From assembly GCF_048771995.1 (NCBI RefSeq), contig NC_133050.1, forward strand, positions 6,558,501 to 6,622,500: a stretch of 64,000 nt of DNA. The letters run 5' to 3'. Of the stretch, positions 41,801-61,248 are shown one piece after another. Under the pieces are notes generated by a model that ran no database searches, was not told the origin of the DNA, and saw only the letters and a program-made list of their open reading frames with translations. This stretch comes from Taeniopygia guttata (taxonomy: Eukaryota > Chordata > Aves > Passeriformes > Estrildidae). Made by a program: the position numbers and the translations under genes. Each line of letters opens with the position of its first letter. The stretch's first letter is position 1.

Positions 41801-42952
41801 GGGCGGGTTTTTCCCACGCACGTGGGGGTCACCCCCTGTCCCCGCACCCTTGGGAGAGGGGGACACACGCAAGGAGGGACCCCCCCAATCAAAAAAACGC
41901 GTGTGGGGACGCCTCGCACACGCGTGGGAACGCTTTGCACACGCGTGGGAACACCTTGCACACGCGTGTGCGCCCCACGCCCCCGCGGGGCTCCGAGGAG
42001 GGGGCGCGGGGACCCCCCAGACCCCCCCCCACCCAGTGGGGTACGGGTCACGCGTGGGGGGATCAACACCCCCGGTGACCCACGGGGCTGGGGGGGTGCG
42101 GGGGGTGATCCCCACCCCGTTCCCACGGGTCCTGCGGGGAAACTGAGGCACGGCGGGGGAGGGGGACACCCCCCCACACACACACCGTGTGCAGCACCCG
42201 TGGGTGCAGCCCCCCCCCAAAACCTGCGTGGGACCCCAAAACGATGCGGGGGGAGGGGTGGGGACACGGAGGAGGGGGCGGGACCCCCCCGGGGCATCCC
42301 GGTGTCGCCGTTCCCACGGTCGGTCCCCCCCACCCCGGGGTGTCCCCAGCGGGGTCCGCGCCCCCCGCGTGTCCCGTGGGGGTGTGTGGGGGGTGGGGGG
42401 AGCGGAGCCCACGCAGAGGCGCAGGTGCGCACCCACAGGTGTGCGCGTTCCCGCGTGGGAAGCACCCACGGCGCGCCCCCCACCCCCCGTTACCGGCTCC
42501 CACCCGGTGCGCGGACACGCGGACACGCGCACGGGACACGCGGACACGCGCGCACGGGACACGCGAGCGCTCCCACGTACGCGTGCACCTGCACACGCGT
42601 GTGCGCGCACACCTGTCCCCCCCCCCCCCACCGTCCCACCGCTGCTCCCGGTCCCGGTTTCCCTTTCCCGGTCCCGGTTTCACCCCCACCCCACTCCCGC
42701 TCCATCCCCGGTCCCGGTTCGGCCCCTCCGGGGGCTGGCGGTGGCCCCCGGGAGCTCCGGGCTGTCCCCGGGGCCGGTTCGGGGGAACCGTGGGAGCCGC
42801 GCTGCCGTCCCAGCCCCGTCCCTGTCCCGGTGCCTGTCCCTGTCCCGGTGTCCCGGTGCCGGTGCCGGTGTCCCGGTGCCCTTACCGCTGGCGGCGAGCA
42901 GGAGGCTGAGCAGCAGCACCGGCGCCCCGGGCCGCATCCCGCGGGGGTCCAT
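29804..42952 (-). CDS. NECTIN4: Nectin-4 (NECTIN4), complete, 9 coding exons
   Basis: Nectin-4 is a single-pass cell-adhesion receptor of adherens junctions that binds nectin-1 and, inside the cell, afadin. Coding exons, in order: 42886-42952, 39096-39443, 37737-38027, 36081-36195, 34180-34343, 32560-32707, 31709-31787, 30910-31029, 29804-30073. They total 1602 bases, 533 residues; human has 510, also with nine exons. Residues 1-22 are a signal peptide ([11 protein letters not shown]). The IgV domain has cysteines in LPCRYRA and YECHLITF; a first C-type Ig in ASCTAEGS and LTCVVAHP; a second in [11 protein letters not shown] and YVCRVSN. The membrane segment is [20 protein letters not shown] in exon 6. 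The tail keeps [30 protein letters not shown] and the C-terminal PDZ ligand GHLV. Exon 8 contains a short LRGDS repeat not found in mammals. Glycosylation sequons NAT and NVS are present. Confidence 0.96.
30125..30685. repeat. GGGGACATGGGGACC array in NECTIN4 intron 8
   Basis: About 45 units of 11-15 bases (CATGGGGACATCAG, CACCGTGGGGACATTGG). Confidence 0.94.
30965..31000 (-). repeat. Coding 15-bp repeat (LRGDS) in NECTIN4 exon 8
   Basis: Four units in the cytoplasmic tail: SLRGDS three times, then LRGTS, near residues 419-438. The true extent is about 30940-30998. Base identity among units is high. Confidence 0.9.
31045..31545. repeat. CCCCATGGACACCCCAAAGT array in NECTIN4 intron 7
   Basis: Units CCCCATGGACA, CCCCAAAGTCTGA and CCATGGACTGA are shuffled in higher-order blocks. 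Confidence 0.94.
31835..32545. repeat. CCCCATGTCCCTCCATGTCC array in NECTIN4 intron 6
   Basis: About 60 units of 9-12 bases built on CATGTCC, with a duplicated block holding CCAAGTCTCTCATGTCC (32090, 32225 and 32360). Confidence 0.94.
32715..33135. repeat. GGGGACACCCCAAAGAGGGTC array in NECTIN4 intron 5
   Basis: About 15 units of 25-35 bases; neighbouring units vary. Confidence 0.9.
33230..33352. repeat. (GGAT)n microsatellite, first block
   Basis: About 28 tetramers with one interruption, in NECTIN4 intron 5. Confidence 0.96.
33380..33660. repeat. GAGGAGTGGACAGAAGG minisatellite in NECTIN4 intron 5
   Basis: About 14 units of 17-20 bases between the two GGAT blocks. Confidence 0.9.
33735..34080. 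repeat. (GGAT)n microsatellite, second block
   Basis: About 80 tetramers broken by GATGATGG and GAAGGGATGG variants. Likely highly length-variable. Confidence 0.96.
34344..35130. repeat. ACCGGTGACAGAACCGGTGA array in NECTIN4 intron 4
   Basis: About 65 units of 11-12 bases (CCGGTGACAGAA, CCGGTGTCAGC). It begins directly at the exon 5 acceptor and decays to CCCCCGGTGACAC. Confidence 0.94.
35330..35960. repeat. CAGGGACATGGGGGACATGG array in NECTIN4 intron 4
   Basis: Units of 9-12 bases in higher-order blocks of about 60 bases (GGGGACACAGCAGGGACATG), ending in six copies of CACCACAGGGA. 35130-35330 is GC-rich and non-repetitive with no exon seen. Confidence 0.93.
36340..37700. repeat. CCCCATGTCCCCAACACTCC array in NECTIN4 intron 3
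   Basis: More than 100 units of 9-14 bases. Blocks with CAGAGCTCTCCACACTCCC recur (37070, 37230 and 37535). Long frames with repeated CPQ, HPP and GGV content on both strands come only from the repeat. Confidence 0.95.
38090..39085. repeat. CCCCATGTCCCTGTCCCTGT array in NECTIN4 intron 2
   Basis: About 90 units based on CCCCATGTCC and TGTATCCCCCACATCC, with CCATGATGTCCCCTGTGCCC repeated about ten times. Confidence 0.95.
39445..40760. repeat. ACACCTGAGGGACACCTGGG array with six copies of the NECTIN4 exon 2 edge
   Basis: Units of 11-16 bases. Exon-edge copies (CACCTCCACGCGGCCGGCGC then CTGCGGGAC) lie at about 39524-39550, 39624-39650, 39860-39883, 40059-40085, 40147-40174 and 40354-40380. Each reads GRVEVP after an AG acceptor on the minus strand. 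Confidence 0.95.
40780..41275. repeat. TTTGGGGTGCAGATTTGGGG array in NECTIN4 intron 1
   Basis: Units of 15-20 bases to 41035, then GGGGGTGCATTTTT and GGGGGGCGTGTCCCGCAGTTT units. A 60-base block at 40830-40890 is repeated at 41010-41070. Confidence 0.9.
41276..42885. other. NECTIN4 intron 1, GC-rich and mostly unique
   Basis: No exon with known similarity on either strand. It holds clusters of CACACGCGTG (41907-41970 and 42590-42612) and CGGACACGCG repeats (42510-42570), then merges with the CpG island. Long open frames here are a result of high GC. Confidence 0.55.
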
Positions 42953-43440
42953 GCGGAGCGCTCCGGGCTCACGGCGCGGCTCGGCCCCCGGGCAGCACCA
43001 TCCGGGCCGGACCGGGCCCCACCGGCACCGCCGGGAACAGCCCGGGACGCTCCGGGACAGCCGCGGGGCCGCTGAGCCAAACCCCGGCGGGTCGGACCGG
43101 GCGGGACCGGGTGGGACCGGGAGCCAGCGGGACGCAGCGAGGGGCTCCGGGCTGAGCCGGGCCGGGCCGGGCGGGGCCGTGCGGGAGCGGGGCCGGTGCG
43201 GCGGAGGGGCCGGTGCCGCCGGGCTGCGGGACGGGAGCGGGAGGGGCGGGACCGGGGGCGGGACCGGGGCGGGACCGGGACCGGTCCGGCAGGTCCGGGC
43301 GGGGGCGGGGCCGGACCGGCACCGGGGGCGGGGCTTGGCAGGGCGGGGCCGGGGCGGGACCGGGACCGGACCGGTCCGGCAGGTCCGGCGGGGGCGCGGC
43401 TTTAAAAGGGAGATGGCGGCGGGGGGAGCGGTGGGGACAC
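42953..43440 (-). promoter_or_regulatory. NECTIN4: NECTIN4 CpG promoter
   Basis: A dense CpG island surrounds the signal-peptide exon, with GGGGCGGGG boxes at about 43245-43350. A TTTAAAAGGG sequence at 43401 is TATA-like but lies far upstream on the wrong side for a close start. It may also act to the right. Confidence 0.55.
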
Positions 43441-43499
43441 ACCCGGTGGGGGGAGCGGGCACGGCCGGGAGCGCTCCCGCTGCTCCCGGTGCTCCCGGT

Positions 43500-43835
43500 G
43501 ACCCCTCCATGGCACTCCCAGTAACCCCCTACGGACCTCACAGTGACCCCCCCCGGGCACCCCCAGTGCTCCCACTGCGCTCCCAGTGCTCCCAGTAACC
43601 TCCACGGCACCCCCAGTGCTCCCACTGTGCTCCCAGTGCTCCCAGTAACACCCCCATGGCATCCCCAGTGCTCCCACTGTGCTCCCAGTGCTCCCAGTAA
43701 CACCCCCATGGCATCCCAGTGCTCCCAGTAACACCCCCAGTGCTCCCAGTAACCTCCATGGCATCCCAGTGCTCCCAGTAACCCTCCATGGCATCCCAGT
43801 GCTCCCAGTAACCTCCATGGCATCCCAGTGCTCCC
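43500..43835. repeat. CCCAGTGCTCCCAGTAACC array
   Basis: About 20 units of 14-30 bases (CATGGCATCCCAGTGCTCC) between NECTIN4 and the V-ATPase gene. Confidence 0.93.
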
Positions 43836-43979
43836 CCCGCTTCCGTTGCCCTCCAATCCCCGGTGCCCCCGCTCCGTTCCCACCTCCCATTCCCGTTCCC
43901 CCGTACCCGTTTTTCCCCCGTTCCGGTGTCCCCCTCCCGTTCCCGTTCCCGTTCCCCATCTCGTCCCCCCCAATCCCCG

Positions 43980-44275
43980 TTTCCCCCCCAGGATGTCCCC
44001 AGTGCCCCCCCAGTGTCTCTGTCACCCCCGTGTCCCCCCCAGGGTGTCCCCATGTCTCCCCCACGATGTCCCCATGTCCCACCCGGGTGTCTCAGTCACC
44101 CCAATGTCCCCCCAAAGTGTCCCCGTGTCCCCCCCACGATGTCCCCAGTGCACCCCCCACTGTCTCTGTCACCCCCGTGTCCCCCTCATCACCCCTCCGG
44201 ACCCCCCGGTGCCACCCCCGGTGCCACCCCCGGTGCCACCCACCCTGGGGACACCGGGCGCTGCCGCCCTCCCCG
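43980..44275. repeat. Short repeats of CCCCCACGATGTCCCCA type
   Basis: Two diverged units of about 110 bases (43990-44090 and 44100-44200), then three copies of CGGTGCCACCC. No coding signal; KLHDC9, present here in human, was not found. Confidence 0.8.
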
Positions 44276-44313
44276 GGAAAGCCACGCGGGAGCTCAGGTG
44301 CCACCACGGGGCC

Positions 44314-44319
44314 TTTATT
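44314..44319 (-). terminator. V-ATPase A-like polyadenylation signal AATAAA
   Basis: TTTATT on the plus strand, 70 bases beyond the stop, in unique sequence. Confidence 0.75.
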
Positions 44320-44388
44320 GGAGGGGTTGGGGGGGACATTGGGGACCCCCCGTGTCCTGTCCCCCCCTTGGGGACCCCCGTGTCCCCC

Positions 44389-56035
<11,647 letters not shown>

Positions 56036-56270
56036 GCTGTCCCCTCCCCGCCGCGCCGCCACCGCCGTTAAATGGCCCCGAGCGCCGGTGACAACCGGAC
56101 AGGGCCACCGCGGGTGTGGCACCACACGGCGGGGTGACACGGCGGTGGCAGGGCCACCGCGGGTGTGGCACTGTGTGCAGTCAACAGCCGCGTCCCCCTG
56201 CTGCGGGTGACACCGGGTGACACCGGCACGGCCCGGCTCGGGGTGACGGGGACACGGCGTGGGTGTCCTT
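56036..56270 (-). promoter_or_regulatory. Probable V-ATPase A-like 5'UTR and promoter
   Basis: GC-rich sequence upstream of the ATG. A GCCACCGCGGGTGTGGCAC element is doubled at 56104 and 56154. No TATA box was found. Confidence 0.4.
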
Positions 56271-56274
56271 GTCA

Positions 56275-56955
56275 CCTCCCTGCTGTGTCCTTGTCACCCC
56301 CCCAGACTTGTCACCCCATTCCCTTTGTCACCCCCACGTCACCACCTCCTTCTCTTCATCACCTCCCTGCTGTGTCCTTGTCACCCCCTTCTCTTTGTCA
56401 CCCTTTGTCACCCCCAAGTCCTTGTCACCCCCTTCTCTTTGTCACCCCCAAGTCCTTGTCACCCCCTTCTCTTTGTCACCCCCCCAGACTTGTCACCCCC
56501 TTCTCTTTGTCACCCCCATGTCCTTGTCATCCCATTCCCTTTGTCACCCTTTGTCACACCCAAGTCCTTGTCACCTCCTTCCCTTTGTCACCTCCAAATT
56601 CTTGTCACCCCCAAGTCCTTGTCACCCCCAAGTCCTTGTCACCCCACCATGGCCTTGTCACCACCTTCTCTTTGTCACCCCCATGTCCTTGTCACCCCCA
56701 TGTCCTTGTCACCCCCGTGGCATTGTCACCCCCGTGTCCTTGTCACCCCCGTGTCCTTGTCACCCCTCTTTGTCACCCCCATGTCCTTGTCACCCCCGTG
56801 GCATTGTCACCCCTGTGTCTTTGTCACCCCCCCCGCTGTCTCCTTGTCACCCCCTTCCCTTTGTCACCCCCAAGTCCTGGTCACCCCCAAGTCCTTGTCA
56901 CCCCCCCGCTGTCTCCTTGTCACCTCCTTCCCTCTGTCACCTCACGGTGTCCTCT
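56275..56955. repeat. CACCCCCAAGTCCTTGTCAC array, intergenic
   Basis: About 38 units of 16-18 bases (CTTTGTCACCCC, CATGTCCTTGTC) between PFDN2 and the V-ATPase gene. Confidence 0.95.
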
Positions 56956-57059
56956 GGGCCCTCCCCTTGGAGTGTCACCAACACCATTTGGGGTCCCCCC
57001 GCCCCTCCCCTAACTTTGGGGTCCCACTCCCCTATTTAGGGCCATCCCCTGGAATCCCC

Positions 57060-57905
57060 CCCCACCCCTTTTTAGGGGTCCCAGCCCCACATTTTGGGGT
57101 CCCCTCCCCATCAGTTTAGGGTCCCCCCTTGCACCCCAAAACCTCCATTTTGGGGATCTCCCCCCAAACCCCAACACGCTTTTTTTTCGGGGGGTCCCAC
57201 CCTCCATTTTGGGGTTGAATCCCCATTTTTGAGGTGTCCGCTCCCCCTTTTTTGGGGTCCCATTTTTCCCCCATTTTGGGGTTGCATCCCCATTTTTGGG
57301 GTCTCCTCTCCCTCTTTTTTGGGGTCCCATACCCCATTTTTAGGGTCCCTTTTTTCCCCCATTTTGAGTCCCACCCTCTATGTTTGGGTTCCCCTTTTTT
57401 CCCCATTTTTGGGGTCCCACACCCCATTTTTGGGCTCCTGTTTTTCCCCCATTTTTGGGTCCCATACCCCAATTTTGGGGTCCTCTTTTTCCCCCATTTT
57501 AGGGTCCCACACCCCATTTTTGGGCTCCTGTTTTTCCGCCATTTTAGGGTCTCACACCCCATTTTTGGGCTCCTGTTTTTCCCCCATTTTTGGGTCCCAT
57601 ACCCCAATTTTGGGGTCCTCTTTTTCCCCCCTTTTAGGGTCCCATACCCCATTTTTGGGCTCCTGTTTTTCCCCCATTTTGACGTCCCACACCCCATTTT
57701 TGGGGTCCTGTTTTTCCCCCATTTTAGGGTCCCACACCCCATTTTTGGGCTCCTGTTTTTTCCCCATTTTGGGGTCCCATACCCCAATTTTGGGCTCCTG
57801 TTTTTCCCCCATTTTAGGGTCCCACATCCTATTTTTGGGCTCCTGTTTTTCCCCCATTTTGGGGTCCCATACCCCAATTTTGGGGTCCCACCTGAAACCC
57901 CCCCA
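57060..57905. repeat. CCATTTTTGGGCTCCTGTTT array, intergenic
   Basis: About 17 units of 42-60 bases (CCCCATTTTAGGGTCCCACA). The units at 57410-57890 are nearly identical. Confidence 0.95.
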
Positions 57906-57987
57906 CATCTGATGTTCTCCCCCTCCCCCAAACCCTTTTCCCCCCCTTTTCCCATAAAAACCAACCCGGGGATTTCCCAAACTCCCG

Positions 57988-57993
57988 TTTATT
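57988..57993 (-). terminator. PFDN2: PFDN2 polyadenylation signal AATAAA
   Basis: TTTATT on the plus strand, 56 bases beyond the PFDN2 stop. Confidence 0.8.
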
Positions 57994-58048
57994 ACCCAAA
58001 CCCCCCCGAAACGACCCCAAAACCCGCTGGGAATTTTTTTTGGGGGGG

Positions 58049-60416
58049 TCAGGACACCAAGACCCCCCCGGGGCCCCCCTTGCCCCCCTCGGGGCCGTCC
58101 CGGGGCGCGGATTTGGGGTCGTCCTCGCCCACCAGGCGGATGTTGTGGCGTTCCCGAAATTCCGACAGCTCCCGGCCCTTGGCCTGCAGCTGCTGCGCCA
58201 GAGCCTCGATCAGCTTGGAGATCTGGGGGGAAAAAGGGGGAAAATGGGCAAAATGGGGGAAAAGAGAGACTTGGTTAGATTGGAGATCTGGGGGGAAAAT
58301 GGGGAAACGGGAAAAACTTGAAATAAGGGAAATGGGGGAAATGGGGGAAAAGAGAGAGACTCGGTTAGATTGGAGATCTGGAGGGAAAAACAGGGAAAAT
58401 GGGCAAAAATGGGAAAAAAAGCAGGGGAAAAGTCCAGAGAGGATTTTTTGGGGTGGTCCCAGGAGATTTTTTGGGCTCTCCCGGCGGGGTTTTGGGCTCC
58501 CCAGTGGATTTTTATGGGATCCCAGTGTAATTTTGGGCTCCCCAGTGGATTTTTACAGGATCCCAGCAGAATTTTGGGGTTCCAGCAGGATTTTGGGGTT
58601 CCCAGTTGGGTTTTTATGGGATCTCCAGCGGGTTTGAGGCTGTCCCATTGGATTTTTATGGCATCCCAGTGGGATTTTGGGCTCCCCAGTTAGTTTTGGG
58701 ATACCCTGTTGGGTTTTTATGGGATCCCAGCGGGGTTTTGGGCTCCCCAGTGGATTTTTACAGGATCCCAGCAGGATTTTTGGGGTTCCAGCAGGATTTG
58801 TACAGGATCCCAGCAGGCCTTTGGGGTGCCAGCAGGATTTTGGGGTGCAGACCTGCTCCCTGTTGCTCTCCAGCGCGGGCAGCACCTCCTTGACCGTCCT
58901 CTCCACCAGCACCCCCCCGACCATGCGGAAACACTTCCGGGTGGGATCCACCTCCCGCAGCGTCTCGATCACCAGCCTGGGCAGCACCCCAAATCCTGAG
59001 CCACCCTAAATCCAGCCTGATCTACCCTAAATCCACCCTGAGCCACCCTAATTCCACCCTGATCCACCCCAAATCCATCCTGATCCACCCCAAATCCACC
59101 CTGAGCCACACCAAATCCATCCTGATCCACCCCAAATCCATCCTGATCCACCCCAAATCCACCCTGAGCCATCCCAAATCCATCCTGAGCCACCCTGATC
59201 CACCCCAAATCCATCCTGATCCACCCTAAATCCAACCTGATCTACCCTAATTCCACCCTGATCCACCCTAAATCCACCCCAAATACCCCCAAATCCATCC
59301 TGATCCACCCCAAATCTCCCAAACCCTGCAGCCCGCACCCCAAATCTCCAATTCCCCAAACCCCACACCCCAAACCCCAATTCCCAAAACCCCAAATCCC
59401 AAAACCCCAAACCCTGCATCCCAAACCCCCAAAGCCCGACCCGAAACCCCAAACCCCAAACACCAAACCCAAAACCACAAACCCCAATCTCCAAACCCCA
59501 AACCCCGCACCCCAAAACCCTGACCCCACACCCCACACCCCAAACCCCCGGCCCCACACCCACGTGTGCTCGTTGAGCTCCAGCTCCAGCTCGGCCGCCT
59601 TGGAGGCCAAACCCCGCTGGTCCTGCCGCAGGCGGTTAAAGCGCGACACCACCTGCACAGCAAACTGGGATGGACTGGGAGCCACTGGGAGGGACTGGGA
59701 GGGACTGGGAATGGACTGGGAATGGACTGGGACACACTGGGAGCCACTGCGAGAGGCTGGGAATGGACTGGGACACACTGGGAGCCACTGGGAGAGGCTG
59801 GGAATGGACTGGGAGGGATTTGGAATGGACTGGGACCCACTGGAATGGGCTGAGAGGGACTGGGAATGGACTGGGGGAGACTGGGAATGGACTGGGACCC
59901 ACTGGGAATGGACTGGAAAAGGACTGGGAATGGACTGGGAGCCACTGGGACAGGCTGGGATGCACTGGGAGGGGCTGGGAGCGACTGGGAATGGACCAGG
60001 AAGGGACTGGGAGGGACTGGGACACACTGGGAGGGGCTGGGAGCAACTAGGAATGGACTGGGCATGGACTGGGAGGGACTGGGAGGGACTGGGAATAGAC
60101 TGGGATGGGACCGGGACACACTGGGACATACTGGGAATGGACTGAGATGGACTGGGGCAAACTGGGAACAGGACTGGACTGGGAAAGGCCTCCCCCGTTA
60201 CCAGAGACCCCTCCCCGTTATCAGAGACCCCTCCCCGTTATCAGGGACCCCCCGCTCCCACAGCCCCCCACTCGCTCCGCGGCCCACCCCCCCTCACTCC
60301 CGGTGCCCCCCTCACTCCCGGTGCCCCCTCCCCACTTCCCGGTGCCCGCTGACCTGCTCAGCGCTCAGCCCCTTCCCCGCCGGGGCCGCCGCTCGCCCCT
60401 TCCCCGGCTCCGCCAT
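58049..60416 (-). CDS. PFDN2: Prefoldin subunit 2 (PFDN2), complete, 4 coding exons
   Basis: PFDN2 is a beta-type subunit of the hexameric prefoldin chaperone, which passes unfolded actin and tubulin to the CCT chaperonin in the cytosol. Coding exons, in order: 60354-60416, 59564-59652, 58853-58976, 58049-58222. They total 450 bases, 149 residues; human has 154. The N-terminal helix holds FNRLRQDQRGLASKAAELEL; the beta-hairpin holds KCFRMVGGVLVERTV; the C-terminal helix ends QLQAKGRELSEFRERHNIRL, and the tail ends GGVLVS as in mammals. Both long helices are coiled-coil. The ATG lies inside a YY1-like element (AAGATGGCGG), an arrangement common in housekeeping genes. The gene is head to head with NIT1. 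Confidence 0.97.
58223..58850. repeat. Repeats in PFDN2 intron 3, with exon 4 edge copies
   Basis: 58223-58440 has GGAAAATGGGGGAAA runs and two copies of the exon 4 acceptor edge, TTGGAGATCTGG (58275 and 58370). 58440-58850 has about 20 units of TTTTTATGGGATCCCAG and GGGCTCCCCAGTGG. Confidence 0.93.
58978..59560. repeat. Two arrays in PFDN2 intron 2
   Basis: 58978-59320 has about 20 units of 16-17 bases (CCACCCCAAATCCATCCTGA). 59320-59560 has CCCCAAACCCCAAATCCC units. Confidence 0.94.
59655..60180. repeat. GGGAATGGACTGGGA array in PFDN2 intron 1
   Basis: About 45 units of 10-14 bases (ACTGGGAGGG, ACTGGGAATGG, GGGACACACTGG). Confidence 0.95.
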
Positions 60417-60560
60417 CTTGCCCCGCGCGCCCCCTCCTCTTCCGGCCGCGCCGCGCGCGCCGCGCCGCCACTTCCGGCCGCCATCTTGGGCTCGGGTGAG
60501 GGCGGCGTCGGCGCCATCTTGAGTGAGGGCAGAGTGCCTGAGGGGGGGAATTTCAGCCGG
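60417..60560. promoter_or_regulatory. Shared PFDN2/NIT1 CpG promoter
   Basis: Head-to-head genes share about 140 bases of CpG-rich DNA. It holds YY1-like CCATCTT sites at 60414-60420, 60481-60487 and 60513-60519, and ETS-like CTTCCGG twice (60438 and 60471). No TATA box. A GT donor at 60495 (GGGCTCG then GTGAGG) or 60522 could end a NIT1 first exon. Confidence 0.65.
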
Positions 60561-60639
60561 GAATGTGCGGGAATGGGGCGAGAAAAGGGGGGAAAGTGGG
60601 GGGGAAAGGGGGTTCGGGGTGCGGGAAAGGGGGTTCGGG

Positions 60640-61195
60640 GTGGGGGGAGGGCGGAGGTGCGGCGGGTTCGGGGTTTTGGGGGGCTGGGGATAGGTGGGGG
60701 GCGGCGGGGGGGGAGCGGTTTGGGGGGTGTGTGGGGGCGGTTTGGAGAGTCTGGGGTAGTTTTGGGGGTGTTTGGGGGGGTCTGGGGTAGTTTTAGGGGT
60801 CTTTGGAGCAGTTTTGGGGGGGTCTGTGGTAGTTTTGGGGGTGTTTGGGGGGTCTGGGGTAGTTTTAGGGGTGTTTGAGGCAGTTGGGGGGGGCTGGGGT
60901 AGTTTGGGGGGGTGTTTGAGGCAGTTTTGGGGGTTTGGGGCAGATTTGGGGGTGTTTTGGGCAGTTTTTGGGGGTCTGGAGCAGTTTAGGGGGGTCTGGG
61001 GTAGTTTTGTGGGTCTGGGGCAGTTTTGGGGGTGTTTGGGGCTGTTTTTGGGGGTCTGGGGTACTTTGGGATCAAAATTGGGGCAGCTCAGGGGGAGCTG
61101 AGGACATTTGGGGGGTCAGGGGGTGGTTTGGGGTCACACCTGGGGTAGTTTGGGGCAGTTTTGGGGGTTCAGGGGCAGTTTTGGGGGTTCCAGGT
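60640..61195. repeat. TTTTGGGGGTGTTTGGGGGG array in NIT1 intron
   Basis: About 20 units of 25-30 bases (GGGGTCTGGGGTAGTTT), sense G-rich. Confidence 0.92.
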
Positions 61196-61248
61196 TCCCC
61201 CCCCCAGCCCTGTGACCCCTCCCCAATTTGGGGTGTCCTCCCCCCCAG

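Noticed and set aside
41276-42880. Extra gene in NECTIN4 intron 1, from long GC-rich open frames on both strands
   Set aside because: No recognisable domain, no exon structure; open frames are expected at this GC content.
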